Under the pieces are notes generated by a model. That model searched no databases, was not told the origin of the DNA, and was given only the letters and a program-made list of their open reading frames with translations. Source: Strigamia acuminata (Eukaryota > Arthropoda > Chilopoda > Geophilomorpha > Linotaeniidae). From it: 64,000 nucleotides of DNA. Within the stretch, counting starts at the first letter, position 1. Each line of letters starts with the position of its first letter. The DNA lies in NCBI GenBank assembly GCA_949358305.1, contig OX442316.1:8182001-8246000 (forward strand), given 5' to 3'. Positions 47,752-59,700 of the stretch are shown here, in pieces. The translations under genes and the position numbers were made by a program.

Positions 47752-49019
47752 GTTCAAGCAACAACAGCAAATGTTTGTCATTGCTTTGTTTATTTCCTTA
47801 TTAATAACGCATCGTGGGCTAAATGTATTGTCCCCTATACTTAGGCCTCAAAATGTTTTAGTTGGGTCATTTGTCATACGCTCTGCTGAGCTATAACTAT
47901 AATTCGACATGCTTTGTAATCATTATATATTATAGTCAATAGTCATGTAATATCACAAGTGCGATTCGTTACTACAAGTTTAGTCTGTGTTATCGGTTAA
48001 AAAAAAAAAGATATTTTTCAATGGTGCCTTTTGTGTTTTTAATTGGTTTTCCTCCATACCGTTATGTCTTCGATATCAGTATTTGTATAGTGCGTACCAA
48101 AATACGCTACTTAGCCTAGCAACCCGTTATAATAGAAAACAATAAAATCCAGCTACTTCACTCCCAATCCCCGATCTTAAATAATTAAGTCATAACTTCC
48201 CAAACGTCAACTATCCACGGATACGGTTGGGTTTATTTGTGTCCGTGCTCCATGATAAGGTAAAACCCCGACCACCTTGTGTGTTCAACTGTTCATCAGG
48301 CCGATTGCATTCCATTTTAAGCTTTCAGGCCATACTACTTACTTGTATTAAGTAAAAAAGAATAAAATCCTGTCCTTTTCTGTTGTTGCTTCAAGTTTTG
48401 CGTCATTCAATTTTTGTTTTCTGTCTGTGTTAGATCTAATACAAATACAAAGAGTTTGAGTTGTACGTTCTTTCCAGTCATGGCAGACTTACGCCAATAA
48501 GAGCTTACCTCTCGTCCTGAGTAGGGTGTTACGATAATTGATGTCGGTATATAAATTATATATTATAAAATTATAATAAATTGATAAAAGTGGCCGCCAT
48601 TTGAATCCTATAAGTATCCTCACACTCAGATTAAACCGTGATGTCATTCCCGTTCTTGTTCTCGATGTCAGCGCCGATTATCATCACAAGATTTTAATAA
48701 TAAAAATAATAACTGAATGTTTGATGCAGTGTGTAAATTCTAAAATATCTATAAAAATACTTTATTAACAATCCGAATAAAATGTACACCGTAACTGCAT
48801 TGCAGTTATTTCTATCACCACTGTAAATATAAAATTTAGTTATTTTAAGATACACAACAACATTGAATCAATAAGAAATGAACACCGTATTATATTGACT
48901 TAAATTTATCGACCTGACTTTTGAGATGTTGGCAATGATGTTGGGTTATCTTAAATTGCACCGCATTGCAGTGAAGCATTCACATCCATACAGTCGAACT
49001 GATTAGACACGCACGTTAG
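47752..49019. other. Intergenic, no gene seen
   Basis: AT-rich spacer between Kelch-like pseudogene 2 and gene 3, with no repeat or exon recognised beyond short AT tracts. Confidence 0.45.
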
Positions 49020-49955
49020 ATGACAGATCAAAATAATAACCAACTTTTGTTAATAGTGGGAAAAAACTTTCAACGGGAATTGATATTTCAATTGTACGAC
49101 ATAGAAAATGATGAATGGCATCCCGAGAAACGCGTTACCAAAGAGAAGCTGCCGGAATGTGTCGAAGATACCATTTTCTGTATCATTGGCAGCAAAGTTT
49201 ATTTTATGGCTACATGCAAAGATGAAAATACAAAAAAAGTTCTGTGTAGTTTTGATCTCGTTACCAGCGAGATTACACGTTTCAAGTGGACTTATGACGT
49301 TGACATTTGGAAAGTGACACTAGTAAATAAGTATATATATTTTTACGATGTATCTAAATATTTGTGGAGTTTTGATACGAGCACGAATATAGCACGAATT
49401 TGCACAAGATTAAAACATCTGCATTGTCCTTATGGCATTCAAAGTGTAAATGGTATGACGATAATTTGCATCTTGATGATAATTATCTTTACATAATTTC
49501 CTGTATTTTATGTAGGAATTGTTTATGTATTAGGTACATCCAGAATGGGTTGGCAAGATACGAGTGAGTGTTACAACCCGGAAACCGGTGAAGTAAAGTA
49601 TATTCCTTCACTGCCATTAAGTCAAATTAAGACAAAGGGACATTATATTAAAAACGCAACACTCAACGGCAAGTTGTACGTAATAAATTCGGATTCATTG
49701 GCGAGAATTTTTGTGTATTCACCCGAAGAAAATACCTGGGAAATAATCCATGCGAAAAATAATCCATCTTTTGATAATGGAAAACTGACTGTTTGCAATG
49801 GAGTTCTAATTGGGTGCAGTTTCAGATGTTGGATTTATCTGTATGACTTTGATAATGGAACTTGGGAGTGCAGAAAAAATTACCCTGGAAGCATAATCGA
49901 TGGAAAAACAGTATTATCAGTCGATAAATTAATTTTTTATCATCAGTGTGATTAA
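49020..49955 (+). CDS. Kelch-like beta-propeller protein 3 (290 aa)
   Basis: Exons 49020-49452 and 49516-49955, with a 63-bp phase-1 intron at the same place as in gene 1; 290 aa. It shares the opening LLLIVGKNFQRELIFQLYDI and the blades CYNPETGEVKYIPSLP and NGKLYVINSDSLARIF, then VYSPEENTWE and IYLYDFDNGTWE. No BTB or BACK domain. It lies in the same orientation as gene 1 and pseudogene 2, so it is a tandem expansion. The ATG again follows an AG, here with a poor pyrimidine tract, so this is probably the true start. Confidence 0.82.
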
Positions 49956-50238
49956 ACTGTCATAATTTGTGCTGATCGACATGGCGGTACGTTTCAAATG
50001 TAAAGTATGCTGTCACTATAGTATTTTTGTACACTACTACATATAAAATACTGTATATTTTTAAGTGAGTTCAATAAACTGCACAAAAATTTTGCTGAAA
50101 AATAACATACCGGTAGTATATGGAGAGAATTTTACATTTATTGAAGAAAAGTTTATTCATGATGAAACAAATAAAATTGGATATGGTTTTGTATTTCATT
50201 GTTAGAGAACAAATAGTAATACTCTAACCAATCAATTA

Positions 50239-50262
50239 AAAAAAAAAAAAAGAAAAAAAAAA
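50239..50262 (-). terminator. Pol III T-run terminator of tRNA-Leu
   Basis: On the minus strand the tRNA 3' end is followed within three bases by two long T runs separated by one C, more than enough for RNA polymerase III release. Confidence 0.75.
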
Positions 50263-50264
50263 TT

Positions 50265-50382
50265 TGTCAGAAGTGGGATTTGAACCCACGCCCACATTCG
50301 TGGACCAGAATTCACACGTCTCGCAGTATCACGAGAAGCTTTCGCTTGAGTCTGGCGCCTTAGACCGCTCGGCCATCCTGAC
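50265..50382 (-). tRNA. tRNA-Leu(CAA): tRNA-Leu(CAA) with 34-nt intron
   Basis: The mature tRNA is 84 nt with a seven-pair acceptor stem (GTCAGGA against TTCTGAC, one G-U) and discriminator A. It has an A box TGGCCGAGCGG, B box GGTTCAAATCC and a long class II variable arm. The anticodon CAA is at 50346-50348 (minus). A 34-nt intron (50311-50344) follows position 37, the normal place for nuclear tRNA introns; introns in tRNA-Leu(CAA) are common in eukaryotes. A run of Ts (minus strand, 50225-50264) right after the gene is the Pol III terminator. Confidence 0.97.
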
Positions 50383-50658
50383 TATGAATAGTATTACTCA
50401 TAACCAGTAATATAAATAATAGCTAACCATGAATAAAAATTAATAGTTTGTTTTTTAAATAATATTTTTGTATACAGTAAAGAAATTCTCTCTCGAAAAA
50501 AAAAATTCAGATTAATAAAAAAAAATGAAATCAATATCAATTTTGACAAAGGAGAAATTTGAAAAAATAATAATTTTAATTGATTCAACATGTTAACACC
50601 ATTACAAAACAAAAATTAGTTTTAATTTTAGATCTAGATTCAACCTACAACTCATTTC

Positions 50659-52436
50659 TTAATCACTATTTGCATCAAGCTTTCTGGAATGTTTGATCCT
50701 TAATCTTTGAATTGAATCCATAAAATTTACATTCACATTCATTGCAGAATTGGTTCGAAACATTTGGCATGTCTCGCAAGCCCAAAAAGGACAGTGAATT
50801 TGCAACCCTTCACTGAAAAGATTATTCATAAACGACGTGTTTATTATTCCAGTGAGATTGTGCATAGCGATCCATTCAGCACCGATAACATTAACTGGCC
50901 ATGCGTTTTGATGCAAGTTTAGGAGTTTCAAATTGCGACTGTAATTCATCAACAGACCAATCTCTGCACATGAATGAATCGAACAATAACTAAACGATGC
51001 AAACTGAAGACAAAATAATCCACCTTTCTGTATCACATGACTGAATAAATTTGTCGCAATGTCAACCGAATGCAACCACAAAGTAGTGACGTTGACACAA
51101 GACGATAACAAGGCTCCAATGATGTTTCCTGAAAGCGATGACAATTCAAGCCTTTTTAACGTCAAAAATTTACGTTTTTCATCCGTTCTTTCAATCAACT
51201 CGTGAATGTTACTTAAATGCAATCTTTCTAATTCATTAAATCCAAAAAGTAAACTTGTTACAGGCACGTTACGAACATTGCGTAACGACAAAAACTTTAA
51301 TTTACTTCGTACGTTGTCAATAATATCGCTAATGTTTGGATAATTTGCTGAATTGCCATCCATAAAATGCATTTCAAGACTTGTCAATTTGAAATAGTGT
51401 TCAACATTCATGCCGTAAGGAAGCGCAGGGCTGTGCATGCGTAATGAAATATGCTTTATATATGGGCATTTAATACTTGCTACAAATAATGCCCTATGAT
51501 TAATATCTTGACTAATTGTTGAGGGGTGTGGATCCTCTGGAAGCATATTAAAATGAATTCGTTTTAATGCACACGGAGATTGCACATTTATAGGCACACT
51601 TTCATCATATATCAATAAAACTTGAACCATTTTTTCATAGAGTATTTCTCTGAGTTTTGGTATACGCTGTAATGTCATCGCCACTCCGGCACAACTCACT
51701 TCTGTTCCTCTTATATCAAGATAAGTTAATTTATAATTTGTAGAGGATCTTTGCCAAAGACATGTTATTCCAGCGTCATTAATATCACAGCCAGTTAGTG
51801 TTAAAGATGTAAGATGTTCACAATGTTTAATCAACAAAGAAAGAGTGGTGACATGGCATAAGGTGTAACTTAACCACAAATTACGAATATTTGGAAAAGA
51901 CGGCAGCAAATCCAACACAGTGGAAGGCAAGAACTCGTGTGAATGCAACCAACAGATTGTACAATTCAGTGATGTTAAGTTCTGTTTAAGAATAAATTTA
52001 AAAATTATCCAACTATATGATTTATGAAATTGTATTACCATTCTTGCTGTTGGAGACAAGAGAGATGACAACAAGCCCAGAGAAACATTGCTGAATGCAC
52101 AAGAGAGGTCTAAGTGATCCAATCCTTTTTCAATTAACCATAAAGCATGACCAACAGTCAATGGACGATAATTAGTTACTAAGATATGGCTTAATTTTCG
52201 TTGTAATTGCACAGCTAAAATATAAACATCACCGGTAATACATATATTTCAAATTATTGAAACAAATAATAATAATTACATAGGGTGAAATATTGCATTA
52301 CTAGTTTAAGTTTCCATCGCAGGTACACAGGATCGGTTTCATTTTCTTGCCATATATTTCCTGCCATTATGACCACCTTTTTTAAAGCAAGGTTTTCCAA
52401 TCTGCCCACACTTAATTCTCGAACCGGTTCGAGCAT
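50659..52436 (-). CDS. Leucine-rich-repeat (RNI-type) protein (570 aa)
   Basis: Exons 52280-52436 and 50659-52214 with a 65-bp intron (CTAT/GTAATT, TTTTAG/CTGTG); in frame, 570 aa. Residues about 1-55 (RELSVGRLENLALKKVV) form a helical head like the F-box- or VHL-box-type adaptor regions found before such repeats, but no clear F-box consensus is seen. Then come irregular LRRs of the ribonuclease-inhibitor/FBXL/ZYG11 kind (LDHLDLSCAF; LTSLTLTGCDINDAGI, then LTYLDIRGTEVSCAG; LKRLELSSL; LKLLNLHQN). Such proteins are often substrate receptors of cullin-RING ligases. It is divergently arranged with the transporter gene at 52637, 200 bp between starts. Confidence 0.82.
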
Positions 52437-52636
52437 TTGTCGATTTAAAATAAAAATGAAATTTCAACTTCAATTTTGTGCTACTGTAATTGGCGTAAGC
52501 TCACAATGGAACATCATTTATTCACTTTTTTTTTACTCCATTTTATGTAATAATCAGTCATTACGACGTAACAATGCGTTTCTTTTTGCAATAAACCAAT
52601 TGTTTAGTTGCATTACCCTTTTGCTGCAAATAAAGT
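52437..52636. promoter_or_regulatory. Divergent promoter region (LRR gene / SLC28-like gene)
   Basis: Only 200 bp separate the two start codons, so both genes must share this interval or start transcription within each other's 5' part. No TATA box is obvious on either strand. Confidence 0.5.
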
Positions 52637-54887
52637 ATGCAAAAAATCACAAGTAGAATCCTTAAGCAGATTTCCGAGACGAGTGAATTAAGCAGTTCTG
52701 ATGAAAATCCTGCAAGTGAATTAGATGGCGTTAAAGCATACATCAATTTACCAGAAGCTCAAAACAGAGCTTTGTATTTGTGGACAGCTTACAAATTCCT
52801 CATTCAGTGTATCGTAGGAGTAATTGTATTCATCCTGTACAATGTTTTATTGATAATGGCAATAATACGCTACGATAATTGGAACGTTACTTGGTGTCAC
52901 GGCATAAAGGTTTTACTCATAATTACATGCATTTCCTATGCATATTTATTTTATTACAAAGTTGCAAAAGTTTTGATTGGACAGTTAATGTGGAATTACT
53001 TCAAATTGTTTGAAGGAGATGATACATTGACGATAGTTAACAAATATCCGTAAGTTATAGAATTATAAGGATTTTTAGATTTGTTAATTTTAAGTTTTGA
53101 TAAATTTTCTTAGAGTTTTCCTTGTAATTTGTTTTGCAATATTGGCATGTTATGCTTTTTATATTTCAATTTCTACAACACGAACATTTATTTCCTACTC
53201 TGGGATATGGATTTTACTTCTACTGGGCTTTGTATTTTCTAAACATCATGCTAAAGTAATAATGACAAGAATTTTAGTTATGGACTTTTTATTTTTTTGT
53301 TTTTTTAATAGATACGTTGGCGCCAGGTTTGTTGGGGCTTAAATTTACAATTTCTTATTGGCCTGGTTGTTCTACATCACCAATTTCCATCGCAACTTTA
53401 TTACTGCATATTGGACAAGAGCAGTTGGATAGGAAAACAATCAGATAATGGAGCAGCGTTTGTCTTTGGCTATTTAATATCTGGTGATTTTAAGAGCAAT
53501 GAAAACATTATAATCGCCAAACAAAATTCGATAAGCGCCTTTCAAGTAATATGATTGATATAAAACTTTCCGTGATGAATAACATTTAAAAAATATACAT
53601 TTAGATGTTTTCCGACATACTTGTGTTCAGTATGTTCGTAGCAATGTTGAATCATTACAGAATTAGTAATATCCTTATTAATTACGTCGGTCGTGTCGCT
53701 CGTATGCTTATTGGTTGTAATATCATTGAATCAAATGTTGCGATCAGCTCCTTACTTGTTGGATTTGTACGTCAGTAATCAATAACGTTATTTTATTTAT
53801 TTATTTATTTATTTTTAGAAAGACTCTATTATGTTTCTCAGAAATTATTTACCTTACATAAGCAATGCAGAGTTATATTCAATTAGTGTCATTTCAATGG
53901 CTACAAATGCTGGAGCTGTATACGAAACTTTTCACATAGCTACGTTCACTTCGTACACGGTACATCGTGTACTCGCTGATCTATTGGCTTTTCCATCAGC
54001 CCTAATTATGACGCGGCTTTTATATCCTGAATTAGAGGCTACTAAACTAAGTGAAGCAGATGTAACTTACATCGCAAATAAGTACTTCATATATTATTTT
54101 AAAAGTTACAAAATAATGAAATAAAACTTTATACTTTCCAGTGTAGGTATTTACAACAACATTGGAGAAAGTATCGTTCGAAACATTTTCGATGCCCTTC
54201 GATTAAGTGGGGCCGTAATTGGAACTGGGATTGTTTTTGCAGTTTTCCCATACATGCTTGATGATTTTGTTGAATGGTTCTCAATTATGGGCGGATTCAA
54301 ATTCAATTTCACCGTAAATAAATTACTGCATATTTAAAGTGACCACATTTTAATGAGACTTTTGAAATAGTGGTTGTTGGCAAATCTGTTGACTCCATGT
54401 GTTTATATTGTGGGAATCGAATGGAAAGAGTGTTTTCCTGTCGCAAAAGCCGTAGCGACAAAACTGTTGTATGAAGAATTCCAAGCATATGAAGTGATAG
54501 ATTCGTACAATCTTTCAGTTCGTAAATTAAGCTTGGTTTCTTTCAAAAATGTAAATTTATTTTTACAATTTTATATTTTGAAGAACCGTTCTCAAGCGTT
54601 GGCAGTTTATTTGTTAAGTGATCGAACAAATATAATACATCTTGCCTTCAACATTGCCACTATTTCGGTACTCGTTCCATCTAGATTATCAAATTTTGTT
54701 GATATATTAGGTCGTTCTTTTTTAACTGCATTGACAACATCTTGGCTCAGTGCTTGTGTCACAGGTTACTAGACTATTTTTAATATTATGTTTTCTTTTT
54801 TTTCTAATTTAAAAAAAATCATCTTTTTAAGGTTGCCTGTTGACATTCAGTAATCTTCAAGAGCCATTTGAACTCGAAATTCTTTAA
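52637..54887 (+). CDS. Concentrative nucleoside transporter-like (SLC28/CNT), 611 aa
   Basis: Eight exons join in frame: 52637-53049, 53114-53255, 53312-53545, 53605-53766, 53819-54081, 54142-54313, 54371-54764 and 54832-54887. CNT hallmarks include RWRQVCWGLNLQFLIGL, DNGAAFVFGYL, LLYPELEATKL, PCVYIVGIEWKECFPVAK and ISVLVPSR. The normal role is Na+-coupled uptake of nucleosides at the plasma membrane. The usual (G)QTEAP substrate motif reads GFKDSI here, while the later GVEW-type Glu (GIEW) and the Asn of TNIIH are kept. Exon 7 includes an in-frame 33-nt stretch with GT...AG ends (FKNVNLFLQF area). Substrate choice is therefore doubtful. The gene looks intact. Confidence 0.88.
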
Positions 54888-55155
54888 AATCTGGGAAAAC
54901 TACGGTACATTCATTCATTAATAAAAGAACTGGTTTCATAAGATCAGATTTTATTGAAATACAAAAACATTACCAATCGATATGATTCTTATTTCTCCGT
55001 CATACAAAACGGATCTGGAATAAAATAACAAGCTAAACCTAAGTTTTTAAATTTTATTTTATGTAAAAACAATTAGATCATTTGCCGTATTGCTGGGAGA
55101 ATAAATTATTTTATTTTTACATTTTAATTTTTTTCTGTCTAAAATAATGAATAAA

Positions 55156-55522
55156 CTACTTCTTGTCATCGTAACGAAACATCTGTTGTCGGTAACCACA
55201 TTCGCATTCACACATCCCGCTTTTCATGTCAAACGACGAATCAAGTAAGGACGAACATTCTTTTATTTTATCCAAAAAACGGCGGCATACTCTCAAACAG
55301 TAACCGATGGTTTCCGTTGGTTTCTTTTCAAACCATCTAATTGTATCTGTACAGAAATAAAAACCAGTGCCCTCTATCTAAACTGAAAATATCTGAACAG
55401 CCTGTTTTACCTTGCGATGTTGACACTTGAAATTTGTAACCAATGGGTGCGTTACCACGTAATCCGAGAGACGGAGAAATTTCTCCAATAAAAACTAAAC
55501 ACAGTACAATTATGCTCTTCAT
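55156..55522 (-). CDS. Small secreted six-Cys protein (100 aa)
   Basis: Exons 55411-55522 and 55156-55346 with a 64-bp intron (TCGCAAG/GTAAAA, GTACAG/ATACAA), giving 100 aa. MKSIIVLCLVFIGEISPSLG is a signal peptide. The mature part has six cysteines (GYC, RVC, KEC, MCECEC), compatible with three disulfide bonds, and a basic C-terminus. The CECEC cluster is unusual. Family not recognised; a haemolymph or cuticular factor or a defence peptide are both possible. The 5' side faces the small membrane protein at 56005. Confidence 0.75.
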
Positions 55523-56004
55523 ATTTTATCGAACATGAATAGAATTTTCTAAGCAGTTATTACAAACATGAAACCCTTTAAATATTACTCGATTGAAACT
55601 AGACTCGCCGTTTGGCCATTTGCTTTGTAAACCAAATCAATTATTATTTGTAATAAACCTTGAAGTTTACCAACCACTGGATCATTGTTTCATCCCAATG
55701 GACGTGTAATAGTAATAATACCCATTGTGCAATGCATTTGTTAACTCGAGCTCGACAATTAATTATCGCAAGCACGTCAAACTTATTGTTTGAAATTCTT
55801 TTGCATCTACACCAGCTACAAATCCCAAGTTTAAAAAAAAAGTACAAATCAAACGTTCAAAATGGTTATATTAGAAAATACTCATTCATCGCTATACTGT
55901 TGATGGACTATGGGTTTGAATACAGAATTGCACCATGATAAAACTGAAGAGTAAGCGAGTGAATGCCAACTGTATAAACTCAACTGCAAAATAATTTTCA
56001 CCAT
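55523..56004. other. Shared upstream region of two divergent small genes
   Basis: About 480 bp between the six-Cys gene (minus) and the small membrane protein (plus). A TATA-like GTATAAACTC lies near 55972 for the plus-strand gene. Frames inside it are not supported. Confidence 0.4.
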
Positions 56005-56325
56005 ATGTTCTCTATATCAGTTAGTACTCACCCAGTAAAAATACCCCCTTTTATTGAATTGGACTTGCCAATAAAAGCAATTGAAAAATCATCGATAAAA
56101 ATGACACCATGGGCGTTGGGGGTTGGACTTGCAGCCCTTTTTGGCTGGATGGTGTACAAATTGTGGTCAATTGACGAGATGGACGAATTGAGAACTATTA
56201 CACAAGCAGTAGAACCACCACTGAGCGAAATAACAAGAGGAAAAACAGAACATTTAGGTGACAGACTAGCTGAAGAATGGCACCGAGCAAAAACCACATC
56301 GGAAGAATATCCGCCGTATGCGTGA
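56005..56325 (+). CDS. Small single-pass membrane protein (106 or 74 aa)
   Basis: The open frame starts at 56005; an internal ATG at 56101 in a good context (AAAATGACA) would give a 74-residue protein. After that Met comes one hydrophobic helix (WALGVGLAALFGWMVYKLW) followed by an acidic, soluble tail ending EEWHRAKTTSEEYPPYA. Starting at 56101 places the helix at the N-terminus like a signal anchor, which I prefer. Composition and codon use look coding. It resembles small integral membrane or mitochondrial accessory proteins in size, but I do not recognise a family. It is convergent with the giant EAR-repeat gene. Confidence 0.65.
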   Translation: MFSISVSTHPVKIPPFIELDLPIKAIEKSSIKMTPWALGVGLAALFGWMVYKLWSIDEMDELRTITQAVEPPLSEITRGKTEHLGDRLAEEWHRAKTTSEEYPPYA

Positions 56326-56788
56326 TTTTATGTTGTGACAAGAAAACTTTGAAACCGCCTTGTATTTGACTTCTCCGTGAACAGAGTGAAAAAATACATT
56401 TGTAATATATATGTATTTATATTGTATGCACATTTAATTCAATAATAGCTATGTTAAAGTAAAAATTAGAAAAATTAATAAATTTGTACGTATGTAAAAG
56501 TCAGCCATCGATTGTTCATTGTTTTTTTTACTCAATTTTCATTATGAAAATTTTAAGAAACTGATACTCCTACCCATTTGAATTAAAATTCAATTTACCG
56601 AAACACACCGGAAATACGCACGTTAAACTTCCCGTTTGATTAGGATTTATTTCCACCCTCCACAAACAAGCATTGGTTCCAAATTACTATACAACTCTTT
56701 TGGTGAAAAACAATTCAATTTATTACTGTAGTTCAGCAAAACATAATTGGTTACTACAAAGGTTATTAACTTAGGTTTGAGCAATACA
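56326..56788. other. Convergent 3' flanks
   Basis: Sequence between the stop of the small membrane protein and the stop of the EAR-repeat gene; AT-rich, containing both 3' UTRs. No other element seen. Confidence 0.5.
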
Positions 56789-59700
56789 TCAATTTGGTTG
56801 AATTTTAACACCGCTCGGTCCTAGATGAAAAATAACTCGTTAATATCTATAATAAAAATTCAAATGAAACTAACCAAGTGTTTTACCAGTCACTAAAAGC
56901 GAGGCACTATTGCGGCCATTACCAGCAATGGTCATATACAATACACCATTTCTAATATACCAATTTATTCTTTGAGGCTTGTTAATCATAACTTTGCTCC
57001 ACAGCTGGAATCCGAAAAAACCATGCCAACGATAAACAAAAACGTCATTCTCCTGATGTGCAACAGCGAGATAAGTTTCATCTACAGTAATTATTGAATT
57101 AAACAGTCTGTGCGCTTCGATGCACAATCATTCCTTTGTATTGTACGCTCACTTACCCAGGTACTGCACAACACTTAAAGCTTTAGTGCTTATAGAAATT
57201 TCTTGAATAATTTCAAGTTTGTTTGAGGATATTTGATGAATTTTAACCCTATCAGAATCCATACTATTGAAGCAATCGTATGAACCAGTTGCCAAGTAAG
57301 AAATATTGTTAACAGTGAATGTAACTGCATCTGCAGGGGCCGCAAGAAAGAATGTGCGTTTTCGAACCAATTCCTGCTCAGAACACAAAGCGTTATTAAA
57401 AAAAAATAAAAGAAATTGTTATCAGACCTTGTTCTTCCATTCATAAATGAAACTAGGAACACGATTCGCTCCAGTCATCAGGTCAAGTGCAGTGATTACT
57501 AAAAGATGTGGCGAGTTTTGGTAATAAAACCACTCCATTTTCAGAGGTTTTCCTTCGTACGGTATTTGGTGTAGATGCTAGAAGAAAAAAATAAATTACG
57601 ATACTATTTTACGATGAATTTTAATATAATTACCGGTTCCATAAAGCATTTTCCTTCCAAACTACATTTAACGTGGTGGACATTAATGACACCAGCGGTA
57701 ATTGATGCTTCGGCTAAGAGTGAATCGAGTTTACCGGGTAAAATGGCAATGGCATTAATCTAAAAAATTGTATTAGCATGTAAAATTCTAACTTTAAATG
57801 GCAACTTACCGAATTAAAGCGCTTGATAAAAAATAAATGTCTTCCTACCAAACCGAATAAGTGAACACCCCCTAATTGATCTGAACAATTTCTACCACTG
57901 TTCTTAATGAGTAAAAAGGTAGTTGTGTCGCCATATTTGACATCAATTTTTTGAACCATTTGAATCGAATGTTCCTGTAAAGCCAGTTTGAGTGGTAGAA
58001 ACGAATCAGTTGTGGGATGACAAGTTTCAGGATTCGTTTCATTCGGACAAGTGTATATTTTCAGGTTGAAGCAGTCTCTTAAGAAAACCGGACTAGTAGA
58101 TTGATCTACAACAAGCAGCAAGTGCAATTCACCAGCAAAATGCACTGGTGCAATATCTAGAGCTGGCTCAACCCCAATTGCCTTTTCTAAGTTGTCTAAA
58201 TGGCGAACTAAATCTGTAATAAATGGTAATACTTGTAAACGTGACGAAGAGTCAACTTTTCCTTCAAAATTCATACTTTGTATTTGTGGAACCGCATCAT
58301 GCATGCATTGCTTAGATGCATCTAACCAGTGCCAAAATCGTTTTGCTTTTTCAATGTTGTTTTCGGTGTGAAGTTTTGCATTGTGGACCAATGTGTGTGC
58401 ACCTTCTATTGCTTTGATGTCAGATTCCCAAGGGCCCTTTAAAATGACGTTGCTAGTGAAACTAATATCTTCGGTGTGTATCTGCAATTAAGACAATTAT
58501 TTAAAGTATTTTTTAAAAAAAATGCAAATATCACTTTTACCCATTCTTTTCTTATAGTTTGATCAATTCGATTGTGAAGCACGAGCCAATGGATGTTGTT
58601 GATAAAATCAGTCTCGATGTTTGTAGTTGTCACTTCTACGAATGTTTTCGGACCAATAACATCCTGCTCGCCATCAACGGTCACTATTTCTTTACAGGTT
58701 AAATGATTTAACTTTTGATTAACTATCAAGTCGTCGGTAATTGTCACATGTTCATTAAAAATGAGTGGTCTTTGAATCAATTGTGGAGTACTCAGAGTTA
58801 AACGATTTTCGATCAGGTGCGTCAGATTAACATGGTTTACAAAACCAGTAATTTGAATATCGAGGATTTCAGTCGAAACAAACATTACAGACCCACGAAT
58901 TTCTTGGCTATCGTTGACCTTAACAAAATCGTGAGGAAATTTATAGTGATTGATCGTGTCAACCACAATCACATCTTCATTAAATGTAACATTATTTTGA
59001 ATTAACATTGGTGCAACGATGATTTGTTTCCTGCCGTCAATTAACGCCTCATTGTTCACCGCAGTCAAGTTTAAGCCATGGATCAATCTAACGTGAGTGA
59101 TGGACCCTGTGACCTCAACATTATTGAGAATTTCAATATTGTGTTGAAGTGGAGCTATGAATTTTTTTCTGCCGATTATAACTTGATCGTTGTTTATCAT
59201 TACTGCAATTTCTTTCAAGTGCAATAAATCAATTCCATTAATTGGTACTTCACTGTCTAGCAGATTAACAGTCAAGCCTTTCTTGAATATCACATTACCG
59301 GTGATCGTCTGCAAATGCAATATTTAAAAATAAATAAACTATTGGGGAATTGAACATTAATGCTTACCTGTTTTATTTGCTTCTGAACTAAACGTTTAGG
59401 TAATCCGGTGATGTTAATATTGTTTACAAATTTATCTACAGTTACTTCCCTCGCTTCCACTCGATTAAATGTTTTCCTCGAACGTATGACCATACTTTCG
59501 GATTTGATAATTGATTGCTTTTGTAACTGGGGAGAACAAAAATTTAAATAATTTAAAAGACTGACAATATGATCATTACTTCTTGTAGTTTGATGCCATT
59601 TATCGTTCCAAATAGTACATCAGAGGTGATATGCAGTTTTTGATGAAAAACAATCGGAGCACTCATTGTATTGTTGTCTTTTACTTTAATGACGTCTTTT

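Noticed and set aside
52637-54887. Gustatory/odorant receptor (multi-pass arthropod chemoreceptor)
   Set aside because: First impression from many membrane segments; hand-splicing gave CNT hallmarks (RWRQVCWGLNLQF, LLYPELEATKL, IVGIEWKEC) and no chemoreceptor end motif.
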